Below, piece after piece: positions 34,180 to 42,341 of a stretch of 64,000 bases of DNA. The translations under genes and the position numbers were made by a program. A model generated the notes under the pieces. That model was not told the DNA's origin. It did not search any database and was given only the letters and a program-made list of their open reading frames with translations. Origin of the DNA: Paenibacillus sp. XY044 (GTDB taxonomy: Bacteria; Bacillota; Bacilli; Paenibacillales; Paenibacillaceae); NCBI RefSeq assembly GCF_002257645.1, contig NZ_NQMO01000004.1, positions 434,001-498,000 on the forward strand, in the 5' to 3' direction. Within the stretch, counting starts at the first letter, position 1; each line of letters starts with the position of its first letter.

Positions 34180-34497
34180 GTGAGCAATATCGGAGTTTGG
34201 GAGGACGCGGAGCCTGGCGTAAAGCGTAAAATTTTACAGCCGGGGGCGTCGCTGATGATGATGGAAGTCCACTTCGAAGCCGGCGCGGAAGGATATGAGC
34301 ATGCCCACCCGCATGAGCAGATGTCTTACTGCCTGCGGGGACGTGTCGAGTTCACGATCGAAGGCAAGAAGACGGTCATCGCGCAGGGCGAGCACATCGT
34401 CATTCCGATGGGCGCCAGGCATGGGGCGAAGGCGCTGGAGGCCAGCGCTTTGCTGGACTGCTTCACACCGCTGCGTGCCGACTTGATTAAGTACTGA
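34180..34497 (+). CDS. kdgF: KdgF-like cupin, unsaturated uronate ring-opening enzyme
   Basis: This 105-residue single cupin has KRKILQPGASLMMMEVHFEAG, then EHAHPHEQMSYCLRGRVEF (motif 1 with metal-binding His, His, Gln/Glu-type ligands) and MGARHGAKAL (motif 2 His). The C-terminal DCFTPLRADL resembles the KdgF ending DVFTPxRxD. KdgF converts the 4,5-unsaturated uronate monomer released by lyases into its linear ketonised form (established for pectin and alginate pathways). GTG 34180 is the start, 10 nt after GGGAGG. Being last in the lyase operon fits that role well. A generic cupin isomerase is the alternative. Confidence 0.82.
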   Translation: MSNIGVWEDAEPGVKRKILQPGASLMMMEVHFEAGAEGYEHAHPHEQMSYCLRGRVEFTIEGKKTVIAQGEHIVIPMGARHGAKALEASALLDCFTPLRADLIKY

Positions 34498-34651
34498 TTG
34501 GCGGCACGGCGGTCGTTACTTTTCTGGTTAGCGAGACCGCAGTTAGGCTGGGCCAAGTTAGCACCATGACTGTACCATAACTGCCTACGCTCAGGCAGCT
34601 TCTAGACTGCCTCTCGGCACCTTTCTGGACCTTGAACCGTCCATAGGGAAG

Positions 34652-34670
34652 CCGCGGGGCGGTCTTTTTT
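34652..34670 (+). terminator. Terminator of the uronate operon
   Basis: CCGC-GGG-GCGG is followed by TC and T6. The remainder of 34498-34840 contains only a CTGCCT/AGGCAG hairpin and no coding frame I can support. Confidence 0.65.
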
Positions 34671-34840
34671 GCGTAGGACCGCAGTCAACGGCGTTGCTAT
34701 ACGATGAGACTGGGGATAAATAGCTGCAAAAGCGCACTTATTATCATCCGTTAGGCGGGGTATAAATGGAGTAACTGCAAAAATGCATTCTTTATGCGAT
34801 CTACCGAAGGGGGATCAAATTGAGAAAAGGAGGAACAACA

Positions 34841-35350
34841 ATGATCATCGGCGTGGTTTCGGATACGCACTTGAGAGAGGGCAGAGTAAAGCTCCCCGCA
34901 AAGCTGGTGGAAGGGCTCCGGCAGGTTGACCATATTCTCCATTTAGGCGATTGGATGACCCTGGAGGTGTACGATCAGCTGTCGAAATTAGCTCCTGTGG
35001 ACGGCATCGCCGGAAATAATGACGGGTACGAGATTATTGAGCGTTTCGGCGAAAAAAAGGTACTCTCCTTTGAAGGGGTACCGATTGGGCTTGTTCACGG
35101 ACATGAGCCTTATTCATCAAGAATAGCCACTCCCCAGAAGGCTAGGAAGGCTTTTGAGGGCGAGCCGGTTTCCTGCATCCTGTTCGGCCATTCCCACCAG
35201 CCTTACCTGCAGATGGACGACGGCGTGCTGATGTTTAATCCCGGTTCTCCTACGGACAAGCGTAGGGAGAGGTTGTATTCGTTTGGACTGCTTGAAATCA
35301 AAGGAGGTCAAGTCTTCCCCCGGCATGTTTTTTATGCGGATAAAGGATAG
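34841..35350 (+). CDS. YfcE/MJ0936-type metallophosphoesterase
   Basis: This 169-residue protein has the calcineurin-like metal-site motifs in order: SDTHLRE (DxH), HLGDW (GDxx), GNND (GNHD-type) and GHSHQPYL (GHxH) near residue 115. NPGSPTDKR follows, as in small phosphodiesterases of the YfcE group, which hydrolyse artificial phosphodiesters and possibly nucleotide substrates with Mn. The ATG at 34841 follows AAAGGAGG by about 7 nt; a TTG seven codons earlier lies before that site. It is monocistronic and cytoplasmic. The physiological substrate is unknown. Confidence 0.92.
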   Translation: MIIGVVSDTHLREGRVKLPAKLVEGLRQVDHILHLGDWMTLEVYDQLSKLAPVDGIAGNNDGYEIIERFGEKKVLSFEGVPIGLVHGHEPYSSRIATPQKARKAFEGEPVSCILFGHSHQPYLQMDDGVLMFNPGSPTDKRRERLYSFGLLEIKGGQVFPRHVFYADKG

Positions 35351-35540
35351 GGATCTGCCATCCGTGCCTCACTTCAGTTCCCGGCTTGTTCTCAGTTTCC
35401 CTCTTCCGTTATAAATCAAACAGATTGTGAGGGAAGTCATGGACAATCGGGTGGCCATTCCCCGGGATGTTCAGAATTGGTATAGAATCAAGCGTTATAC
35501 TAATTGAAGCGTTGTACGAAGAGGGAGGTTATGTGTAATC

Positions 35541-36077
35541 ATGAAAATCATTAGTCATTTTCAGGACGCAGCGCAAACCAGACACCGGGGGGTCGAGCCC
35601 TATTCGCTTCAGGAAGTTCGGCTAACGCCCGATATGAACATCGAATACACCCGGGGTTTTTACATTCATCACAACGGCGACTTGATCGGGATCGTGGCGA
35701 CAGGGGAGGGACCGGTTTTCTTTCACAACCAGGACAAATACCTTCTTCAGGAAGGATGCTACTCCTTTTTACTGCAGAAAAAAAATACAGAAAACATTTT
35801 CTTTTTCGAATGGCAGGGCGGATGCGCACTAAAAATCTCTTATACGCCCGTTCTGGTTAACCAAGGCGGAAGATGGGTCGATGACCCGGTGTGGGATTTT
35901 TTCAGCTGGCTGACCAAAGCGGTAAGAAAAAAAAGGTTTACCGGATACTATACCGTGGACGAAATTTCCTCGCTGCTGGGCAATCACGGAAAGGCCGTAC
36001 CCGATCAGGCTTTGGTGCAAATGCGGGAAGAAGCAGTTTACGCTTTTTCAAAATGCGCGGGCCATACGTTCAAATAG
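35541..36077 (+). CDS. Hypothetical protein, 178 residues
   Basis: No family is recognised. The protein has no signal peptide. The N-terminal half looks like beta strands (YTRGFYIHHNGDLIGIVATG, NIFFFEWQGGCALKISYTP), and the C-terminal half is helical (VWDFFSWLTKAVRKKRF). GGGAGG lies 12 nt before the ATG, rather distant but acceptable, and a hairpin terminator follows the gene. It lies alone between the phosphoesterase and an AraC regulator, so context gives no function. Confidence 0.72.
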   Translation: MKIISHFQDAAQTRHRGVEPYSLQEVRLTPDMNIEYTRGFYIHHNGDLIGIVATGEGPVFFHNQDKYLLQEGCYSFLLQKKNTENIFFFEWQGGCALKISYTPVLVNQGGRWVDDPVWDFFSWLTKAVRKKRFTGYYTVDEISSLLGNHGKAVPDQALVQMREEAVYAFSKCAGHTFK

Positions 36078-36097
36078 CATACGCCACTTTAAACTTT

Positions 36098-36127
36098 AAG
36101 AACCGCTTGCCGCGGTTCTTTGTTTTT
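36098..36127 (+). terminator. Intrinsic terminator
   Basis: AAGAACCGC and GCGGTTCTT flank a 5-nt loop and are followed by TTGTTTTT. It may also work for the convergent AraC gene. Confidence 0.8.
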
Positions 36128-36175
36128 GCCCATCATCAAGCCGCTGATGACGTTCGTGTACCTGTTCATGCTTGG

Positions 36176-37006
36176 CTATTCGAATTTTGAAGGAGGCACG
36201 TTGTAATATTTTTTAAAGGCTTTCGAAAATGTAAACGGATCAGGATACCCGAGGAATCCTGCGATCTGCTGGATCGTGTATTTTTTTGTATAGAGGTAGT
36301 CTCTTGCCCGGTTCATTTTGATTTGGGAAATGTACTGCCCCGGCGTGATGCCTACGGTTTTCTTGAAATAGGATATAAAATACTTTTCGGAGACGCCGAC
36401 AACGGCAGCGAGCTCATTCATCCGAACGGAACGGTGCAGGTTCGCATCTACGTATTGGAATACGTCTTGCAGTACCCCCAGGCTTCCTTCGCTTTTTCCC
36501 GATGTTCTGCCGTGCAGGAACTTACCGGTGTAGGCGCCTTGCCCGTGAAGCTCAAGGATCTTCGCGATGACGGCAAGGAGACAAGCTTTCAAGTAAAGCT
36601 GGTTCCCCGGCGTGCCGCTGCCCTGTTTCAACCGACGATAGGCTTTGGTAAACAACGCCGCTTCCTCCCGAATGAGGTCGCCCGGTACAATACCCGGAAG
36701 TTGAAATTCGCCTAGAATTCGCTGTTGTTCGCCGATGCCGAAATCGAAATGAATGTATATGAATTGGCAAAGGTCCTCGTTCGTCGAGGCGATATAGGGC
36801 AGATCGGGATAAAAAAACACGACGTCTCCCGGGACCGCCGTATGTTCGAACCCGTCGATCGTCACCTTCACGGAGCCCGATTGAATGAACCAGAGATCGT
36901 AATCGGGATGCGACTTATGTTCGATCCAATCCTGATCATGAGCCTGCTCTAAATAGGAGCGCATGCCAAGCGTGATATACTCCGAGAGTTCGTTAATTAT
37001 ACTCAT
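36176..37006 (-). CDS. AraC family regulator divergent from the GH4 gene
   Basis: This 276-residue protein has an N-terminal cupin-like sugar-sensing domain (YDLWFIQSGSVKVTIDGFEHTAVPGDVVFF, ~35-70). Two C-terminal helix-turn-helix motifs follow: VRMNELAAVVGVSEKYFISYF and YTIQQIAGFLGYPDPFTFSKAF (~185-270). I chose ATG 37006, 8 nt after GGATGG; the ATG four codons earlier has no site. It is divergently placed with a GH4 glycosidase, whose promoter region holds two CGAACAWTC repeats, so activation of that gene by a sugar ligand is the simplest hypothesis. Confidence 0.9.
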   Translation of the reverse strand: MSIINELSEYITLGMRSYLEQAHDQDWIEHKSHPDYDLWFIQSGSVKVTIDGFEHTAVPGDVVFFYPDLPYIASTNEDLCQFIYIHFDFGIGEQQRILGEFQLPGIVPGDLIREEAALFTKAYRRLKQGSGTPGNQLYLKACLLAVIAKILELHGQGAYTGKFLHGRTSGKSEGSLGVLQDVFQYVDANLHRSVRMNELAAVVGVSEKYFISYFKKTVGITPGQYISQIKMNRARDYLYTKKYTIQQIAGFLGYPDPFTFSKAFKKYYNVPPSKFE

Positions 37007-37091
37007 GTTTATACCCATCCGGTTTTTTGTTCTCCTCTACTTCTTGACATCCCTAGCTTAAATCTTAGTATATCAAAGGATTTGTGGATTA

Positions 37092-37137
37092 CGAACAATC
37101 GTACTTTATGACATGTTATTGAAACTATCGAACATTC
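37092..37137. promoter_or_regulatory. Direct repeats CGAACAWTC between araC and the GH4 gene
   Basis: CGAACAATC (37092-37100) and CGAACATTC (37129-37137) are in the same orientation, starts 37 bp apart. They lie just upstream of a TATAAT at about 37152, which would serve the GH4 gene. AraC proteins commonly bind direct repeats next to the -35 region. The promoter has no good -35 box, as expected if activated. Confidence 0.4.
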
Positions 37138-37191
37138 CGTTTTCCGGCCATTCTCCTATAATGGACTTATATCATACGAGGAGGGTTATTC

Positions 37192-38583
37192 GTGAACGGT
37201 TTGAACATGCAGCATCCGAAGGTCGTCGTTATTGGAGCAGGCAGTCTGTTTTTCGGCCGCCAGTCCATTTGGCAAATGGTCCACTCCCCTTACCTGAATC
37301 GGGGAACGCTTGCTTTGGTGGATACGGACGAAGAAAGGCTATCGAAAATGGTAAGACTTGCAGAGATGGTGGCTCGGGAGAACAACGTATCTTTGAAGGT
37401 GGAGGGCTCGACGGACCGAAGAGAGGTGCTTTCAGGGGCCGACTTCGTTGTACTCAGCTTCGCGGAGCAATCGGTGAAATATCGGGGCATCGATTGCGAA
37501 GTGTCGTTAAAATACGGTATTCGCATGTGCTCAGGAGATACGATCGGGCCGGGCGGGGTATTTCGGGCGATGCGGGAGCTGCCGGTCATTATGGAATGCG
37601 TCAAAGACATTGAAGAGCTGTGCCCCGACGCTTGGGTGATCAACTATATCAACCCGTCTACCGTCCATGGTATCGCGTTACACCGCTATGCGCCGAAGCT
37701 GAAATCGTTCGCGCTGTGCGACAGCCACCATATGCCGCATAAAAAAGCCTATTACGCGGTACGAGCGGGAATTATCGGGGACCGGAGCGAGTTCACCGAG
37801 GAGATCGACCGGAAGTTCGACTTCCGTGTCGCCGGCGTCAATCATTTCACGTGGCTGCTGAAAGCGGAGTTCGAAGGAAAGGACGTCATGCCCACGATCG
37901 CGGAAGCCATGCGCAAGGCGGCTGGAGAGGAGAACAACGGCGGGGACCGCGGCGCGAAGGCGCTTCATAACGACGCCATCACGTATGAACTGTACGATAT
38001 CTTCGGGTATATTCCTACCTGCACAGCCCACACGAAGGAATACGTCCGCTATTGGCAAGGTCTCGGCAAAACGCCGGACTCCATCCCGCCGTTATCGATT
38101 TGGGAGACGGAGGATCGGTATCAGCGTCACGACGAGATGTGGCGGCAGGTGGACGACTTCCTCTCGGGGAACATTCCGATTGCCGATTACATGAGTACCT
38201 TCGGTCCGGATCATGCGACAGACATCATCGAAAATATGGTAGGAAACTTGGGGAAACGCTTCTTCATCAATACGCTCAATCGCGGAGCTGTAACGAACAT
38301 GAGCGACGATTCGTTCCTGGAGCTGCTGTGCGACGTGAGCATGGACGGGGCAAAGCCGGTCCACGTAGGCGAGATGCCGCGGGGAATTCGCGGCATGCAG
38401 GAGCTTGTGCTGGATACGCATGAGCTTACGGCGGAGGCGGTCGTGGAGCAGAGCCACGAGAAGCTGAGAAGAGCGATGCTGACGGATCCACTCGTGAATT
38501 CGATCAGCGACGCGGACAAGATCATCAAAGAACTGCTGGTACAGGAGCGTGAAATGATCCCTGGGGCTTGGTACGAGGATTGA
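37192..38583 (+). CDS. GH4 family glycosidase (alpha-glucosidase/alpha-galactosidase type)
   Basis: This 463-residue protein begins with VVVIGAGSLFFG, the Rossmann NAD-binding loop of family GH4, which uses NAD and Mn in an oxidation-elimination mechanism. CSGDTIGPGGVFRAMRELPV, WVINYINPSTVHGIAL, the Cys of ALCDSH (metal ligand position) and VAGVNHFTWLL (His) are the family's key motifs. Members cleave alpha- or beta-glycosides, sometimes phosphorylated. The absence of nearby PTS genes favours an unphosphorylated alpha-galactoside or galacturonide, but this is open. The GTG at 37192 follows GGAGGG by 6 nt. It is monocistronic, with its probable activator divergent and a strong terminator downstream. 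Confidence 0.9.
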   Translation: MNGLNMQHPKVVVIGAGSLFFGRQSIWQMVHSPYLNRGTLALVDTDEERLSKMVRLAEMVARENNVSLKVEGSTDRREVLSGADFVVLSFAEQSVKYRGIDCEVSLKYGIRMCSGDTIGPGGVFRAMRELPVIMECVKDIEELCPDAWVINYINPSTVHGIALHRYAPKLKSFALCDSHHMPHKKAYYAVRAGIIGDRSEFTEEIDRKFDFRVAGVNHFTWLLKAEFEGKDVMPTIAEAMRKAAGEENNGGDRGAKALHNDAITYELYDIFGYIPTCTAHTKEYVRYWQGLGKTPDSIPPLSIWETEDRYQRHDEMWRQVDDFLSGNIPIADYMSTFGPDHATDIIENMVGNLGKRFFINTLNRGAVTNMSDDSFLELLCDVSMDGAKPVHVGEMPRGIRGMQELVLDTHELTAEAVVEQSHEKLRRAMLTDPLVNSISDADKIIKELLVQEREMIPGAWYED

Positions 38584-38675
38584 TGAAACAAGAGTACATG
38601 CGGATTACATCAGGATCCCGGTTTTAATGGAGCCGTTCCCGCCTAGGGTTGGCCACTAAATCATAAATTTTACTG

Positions 38676-38718
38676 AAACAAGCGCTTAACCGCCGAATCG
38701 GCGGAGAGCGTTTGTTTT
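38676..38718 (+). terminator. Strong terminator after the GH4 gene
   Basis: AAACAAGCGCT-TAA-CCGCC and CGGCGG-AG-AGCGTTTGTTTT form a two-part stem with a T-rich right side. Confidence 0.82.
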
Positions 38719-38900
38719 AGTGCGCAAAACATCGGCGTCATCTTTAGCGTGAAAGTCTCAGTGGGAGCTCGTGAAGGTAAGTTCTTCGCTAATGCTCCAT
38801 AACTTTCTCCCCATTTCTTCATCCTGCAATGTAGGAAGAGATCGATCTATTCAAACATCTTGAAGCCTTGGAAAACTAACAATGGACAGCGTTTAAAGTA

Positions 38901-38930
38901 TTGCAGGTGTGCGCGCCTATACGCTATAAT
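38901..38930 (+). promoter_or_regulatory. Promoter of tRNA-Pro
   Basis: TTGCAG (38901-38906) and TATAAT (38925-38930) have an 18-bp spacer about 110 bp before the tRNA. Between them and the tRNA is a hairpin (GATATACCGC with a bulged GCGGT...ATATC, 39012-39040) and otherwise nothing recognisable in 38719-39039. Confidence 0.6.
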
Positions 38931-39039
38931 AGCGTTAATACGAAAGCGGTAAACGCAATCATTTCCATGGTCCAGCGCACAATGAACGTGGATAACCGCG
39001 TCGCTGCGGTTGATATACCGCTTCATGCGGTTCGTATAT

Positions 39040-39113
39040 CGGGGTATGGCGCAGTCTGGTAGCGCGCACCCTTGGGGTGGGTGAGGCCGTGGGTTCGAAT
39101 CCCGCTACTCCGA
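39040..39113 (+). tRNA. tRNA-Pro (anticodon GGG)
   Basis: The acceptor stem CGGGGTA pairs with TACTCCG. The anticodon arm CACCC-TTGGGGT-GGGTG gives anticodon GGG. The T arm contains GTGGGTTCGAATCCCGC. The discriminator base is A and no CCA is encoded. It is a solitary tRNA. Confidence 0.95.
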
Positions 39114-39268
39114 TATTTGCCTTTTCCAGCGCGGCGATGCCTAGGCATTGTCATCATATACGGCGTCATCAGGAACCATTTCAGTTGTTGTTTCATACAA
39201 TTGAAGTGGTTCTATCATTTATTGCGAGATTTCGCAAAGAAATCCATAGGAAAACGGGGGTGCCGGAG

Positions 39269-39877
39269 ATGTTAATTTCTGAATGCAATCCCGGCCAATT
39301 ATCGCACGAGCAAATTTCCGCGCTGCTGTACAAGGGGATTTCCGATGACGGTCAGCCAGGCGACTGCATCTTCGTGTTCGGTAGCAACAAGGGCGCGAAG
39401 TACCGCGTTCCCACAGCGGTTCAATTATACAAGAATGGCCGGGCACCGATGATTCTTTTATCAGGAGGTACGGTCTGGAAAGGGCAGCCACTGCCCGAGG
39501 CGCTTATGATGAAGGAAAAGGCGGTGGAGCTGGGAGTCCCTGCCGGGCAAGTTCTGGTGGAGCGGGAATCTCAGCATACGAAGGAGAACGTGCTCGCCTC
39601 GCTGCTTATCCTGGATCGGGCGATTCCGCTGCATCGTATCCGCCGGATTCTGATCGTCACTTCCGCCTACCACATGCGGAGGGCGTACTTGACCTTAAAC
39701 ACGTACATGCCCCCCTGGATCGAATACTCGATGTGTTCCGCGGAGGATGCGTCGACCCGGGAGGATAACTGGTGGTTGACCCCGGAAGGGTTCAACCGGG
39801 CTTCGAGTGAAGCCGGTAAGTTGGTCCGGTATGTGCAAAGCGGAATCATTGCGGACGATACGTTGGATCTGGGGTAA
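39269..39877 (+). CDS. YdcF/SanA-like DUF218 protein
   Basis: This 202-residue protein has CIFVFGSNKG (~33-42), MILLSGGTV (~63-71), ERESQHTKENVLASL (~103-118) and LIVTSAYHMRRAYLTL (~135-150), the ordered motifs of the DUF218 family. This version has no membrane segment, so it is a soluble YdcF-like member. YdcF binds SAM in E. coli and SanA-type members affect envelope properties; the role here is unknown. I chose ATG 39269; the open frame continues back into the tRNA, which cannot be coding. The ribosome site is modest (GGGGG about 8 nt upstream). Confidence 0.87.
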   Translation: MLISECNPGQLSHEQISALLYKGISDDGQPGDCIFVFGSNKGAKYRVPTAVQLYKNGRAPMILLSGGTVWKGQPLPEALMMKEKAVELGVPAGQVLVERESQHTKENVLASLLILDRAIPLHRIRRILIVTSAYHMRRAYLTLNTYMPPWIEYSMCSAEDASTREDNWWLTPEGFNRASSEAGKLVRYVQSGIIADDTLDLG

Positions 39878-39891
39878 AAAAAAATAGATCA

Positions 39892-39920
39892 TTGAATCCC
39901 TGATTAACGGATGATATACT
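39892..39920 (+). promoter_or_regulatory. Promoter of the T-box-like leader
   Basis: TTGAAT (39892-39897), a 17-bp spacer and TATACT (39915-39920) lie immediately upstream of the leader. Confidence 0.72.
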
Positions 39921-39955
39921 CATGGAAATTCCAGTATATTCCTTACAATGGCATG

Positions 39956-40072
39956 GATGAGAAAGAGTAATTGAACATGTACCCGAAATAAGATCGATGC
40001 TTGATCGTCGATGAACTTGGGTGGTAACACGGAGATAACTCTCGTCCCTTTACGGGGCGGGAGTTTTTTTAA
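39956..40072 (+). promoter_or_regulatory. Shortened T-box-like leader
   Basis: AAAGAGTA (39962-39969) resembles the AGTA-bearing base of a T-box stem I. After a small hairpin comes TTGGGTGGTAACACGG (about 40017-40032), close to the canonical T-box sequence, then an intrinsic terminator (CTCTCGTCCC/GGGGCGGGAG plus T7, 40038-40072). The distance from the AGTA motif to the T-box is only about 50 nt, so the long specifier stem seems to be missing. A degenerate leader is likely. No specifier codon can be read. Confidence 0.6.
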
Positions 40073-40116
40073 TTTATTAAGGGAGGTTCATAAGATGGAG
40101 CGCAAACACACCTTTA

Positions 40117-40869
40117 ATGATTGCCAAAGAGTACGACAAGTACCGACCAAGTTACCCGGATAAGCTGTTCAGAGAAATTGTGGAGTACGCCGATTTAGAA
40201 ACAACGGATGAAATCCTAGAAATTGGTTGTGGTACGGGTCAAGCTACAAGCGGGTTCGTTAACTTAGGTTATTCTAGGATAACGGCCGTAGAGGCAGGTG
40301 AAAATCTGGCGGATCTCACTCGTGATAAGTTTAAAGACAAACCAAGTGTCACGGTTGTTCATTCTCCGTTTGAAGCTTGGCATCATAAGGGGGCGCATTT
40401 TAAGCTGGCCATTTCGGGAACCGCGTTTCATTTCATTCAACCGCAAGAAGCCGGATACCGCAAGGTCCATGACCTGCTTGGCGATCAAGGATCTGCCGCA
40501 TTTTTTTGGACCGTCCATATTCCATCGTATAATGAAATATACAGCGAAATTCGAGGCATTTACAGAAAATACGCTCCTCAGCTCGATGATTCACAAAACC
40601 CTTCCCTGGAGCAAATGGTTGAGGAACGGACGCAATGGACGCTAAAAGGTGATCTATTCAAGGAACTTGAAGTCAAACAGTATAGATGGGAAGACACCTA
40701 TGCGGCAAGTGAATATATTTCTTTATTAAATACAAATTCGAGGCATCGATTAATTTCAGAAATCGTGCGTAACCAATTGTTCAGTGATATTCAAAAAGTA
40801 ATTGAACAACATGGCGGTACAATCGTTAAGCCTCAGGCCGTTGTCTTATTTCTCGCAAGAAAAAAATAA
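40117..40869 (+). CDS. Class I SAM methyltransferase, N-terminus disrupted by a frameshift
   Basis: This 250-residue frame has ILEIGCGTGQATSGFVNLG (~34-52) as motif I and ITAVEAGENLADL as the acidic loop. Members of this family usually begin MERKHTFNExAxxYDxxRPxYP. Here MERKHTFN is present at 40095 behind a good AAGGGAGG site, but two bases are missing after it, so that frame stops after about 22 codons. IAKEYDKYRPSYP continues in the frame given here, which begins at an ATG (40117) without a ribosome site. The gene is therefore damaged at its start, or translated by coupling from the short upstream frame. It follows the T-box-like leader and ends at a terminator. Confidence 0.75.
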   Translation: MIAKEYDKYRPSYPDKLFREIVEYADLETTDEILEIGCGTGQATSGFVNLGYSRITAVEAGENLADLTRDKFKDKPSVTVVHSPFEAWHHKGAHFKLAISGTAFHFIQPQEAGYRKVHDLLGDQGSAAFFWTVHIPSYNEIYSEIRGIYRKYAPQLDDSQNPSLEQMVEERTQWTLKGDLFKELEVKQYRWEDTYAASEYISLLNTNSRHRLISEIVRNQLFSDIQKVIEQHGGTIVKPQAVVLFLARKK

Positions 40870-40910
40870 ACTCGTAAAATCAAAATTGGAATCTGGGTAC
40901 ATGTAAGTCA

Positions 40911-40944
40911 GCCAGGCTGGTCTCTACCGGTTCTGGCCTTTTTT
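40911..40944 (+). terminator. Intrinsic terminator
   Basis: GCCAG...CTGGC with inner GGT...ACC pairing is followed by a run of T. Confidence 0.75.
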
Positions 40945-41076
40945 AATGGCGGGGGACGGGATTCGAGCATCGTGAGCTCTGGTCCCGTTTGGTCAAGAAA
41001 GAAATACTCATTAAAGATGGCGAGCCCATCTTGGAAAATGTATTGACAACATGTGGAAGAGGGGATAGATTGAACT

Positions 41077-41094
41077 CATAAACACGTGTTTATG
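41077..41094. promoter_or_regulatory. Perfect 18-bp LacI-type operator
   Basis: CATAAACACGTGTTTATG is a perfect palindrome 74 bp before the lacI-type gene. A second, shorter palindrome with the same centre, AACACGTGTT, lies at 41137-41146, centres 56 bp apart. The pair suggests autoregulation, perhaps by looping. Confidence 0.75.
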
Positions 41095-41136
41095 GCAAAA
41101 GAGCTCAAGTAAACCGTGATTTCGTATCCTTTTGTG

Positions 41137-41146
41137 AACACGTGTT
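41137..41146. promoter_or_regulatory. Second operator half-match AACACGTGTT
   Basis: It shares the 10-bp core of the 18-bp palindrome at 41077-41094 and lies 21 bp before the start codon, overlapping the likely transcription start. Confidence 0.6.
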
Positions 41147-41167
41147 AATGAAAGTGGAGCGTGCAGA

Positions 41168-42205
41168 ATGAGAAAGAACGACATCAACAGCATCGAAATT
41201 GCCAGACTCGCAGGCGTTTCGCGAAGCACCGTCAGCCGGGTGATCAACAATTACCCGAACGTGCCGCAAGCTACGCGGGAGAAGGTGATGCAGGTCATCG
41301 AGAGGTACGGCTATTCCCCGAATTTCTCGGCACGTATCATGACTGGAATGAAAACGCTTACGATCGGCTTGTTTCTGGTTTCGCCGGAGGCGATCCACGA
41401 CACGCTGACTCACGCTCTGATTAGCGATGTGATCGAGAGCGCTTCCCGACGCGGCTACTACGTCCTGACCTGCATCATCCGGAGCACGGGGGACGCGGAA
41501 ACCATCCGCAAGGTAAAGGATACGTTTTATCAGCGGCGGATCGACGGCGGTATTTTTATCGGCGCGGCGAATCATGAGCCTTTTATCGAGGAGCTCATTG
41601 CCAAGGGATTTGTGGCGGGAATCGTGGATCAGCAACTGGAGGGACGGCTGGAGCCGAATCGGGTGATCTGCAATTTTGACAACAAGCTGGGCATGAGGCA
41701 AGGAGTCGATTACCTGGTAGGCCTGGGACACCGGAACATTGCACTTATTGCGGGTGATCCGCTTCGCTGCTCGGGCCCTGAGAGATTAGGGGCGTTTCAA
41801 GAGGCGATGGCTGCTCACGGACTGAAGGTGAACCCGGACTGGGTCCTGTCATCGGATTTTTCCGAGCGAAGCGGATACCAGTCGACTACCCGCTGGCTTC
41901 AGAGCACCCCAGATCTGCCGACGGCCATCTTCGCCTGCAACGACAGCGTAGCATTCGGGGCGCTGCGAGCCTTGAATGAAGCCGGGCTGCGGGTACCCGA
42001 AGACATTTCCCTGATGGGGTTTGACGATCACTTATTAAGCTCTCGCATTCAACCGGCGTTAACCACCATACGCGTGAACTTTTCTGAAATGATCGACATG
42101 CTGACGCAGCAGGTCATCGAAACCATTGAGGACGAAACACAGTTGTACAAGAAATACGTGGGAACGGCGGAGCTCGTGATCCGGGACTCGTGCCGTAAAG
42201 TCTAA
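41168..42205 (+). CDS. LacI family transcriptional regulator
   Basis: This 345-residue protein has the LacI helix-turn-helix and hinge (IEIARLAGVSRSTVSRVINNYPNV, ~8-32) and a periplasmic-binding-protein-like ligand domain (TLTIGLFLVSPE, GGIFIGAANHE, LGHRNIALIAGDP, TAIFACNDSVAFGALRAL, VPEDISLMGFDDHLLS). The ligand is probably a sugar or derivative. Two palindromes with the CACGTG core upstream are its likely operators. GTGGAG is the ribosome site. The genes that follow (VOC, SDR, ThuA) are spaced closely enough to be its targets, though no copy of the operator is seen before them. Confidence 0.93.
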   Translation: MRKNDINSIEIARLAGVSRSTVSRVINNYPNVPQATREKVMQVIERYGYSPNFSARIMTGMKTLTIGLFLVSPEAIHDTLTHALISDVIESASRRGYYVLTCIIRSTGDAETIRKVKDTFYQRRIDGGIFIGAANHEPFIEELIAKGFVAGIVDQQLEGRLEPNRVICNFDNKLGMRQGVDYLVGLGHRNIALIAGDPLRCSGPERLGAFQEAMAAHGLKVNPDWVLSSDFSERSGYQSTTRWLQSTPDLPTAIFACNDSVAFGALRALNEAGLRVPEDISLMGFDDHLLSSRIQPALTTIRVNFSEMIDMLTQQVIETIEDETQLYKKYVGTAELVIRDSCRKV

Positions 42206-42341
42206 TTAAAGCGGTAGGCCGAAGCTGTGACAGCTGTTCTGGCGTTTGGCGGGAACGGCCGAGGGGAAACCCTTGGTTGCCTAGGATTTCAACGCGAAAA
42301 AATGCTTTTCCATTTTAAGTACTGTTAAGGAGGATGTTCAT

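Noticed and set aside
39077..39268. N-terminal extension of the DUF218 gene back to 39077
   Set aside because: It would overlap the tRNA-Pro gene; the family motif order starts after ATG 39269.
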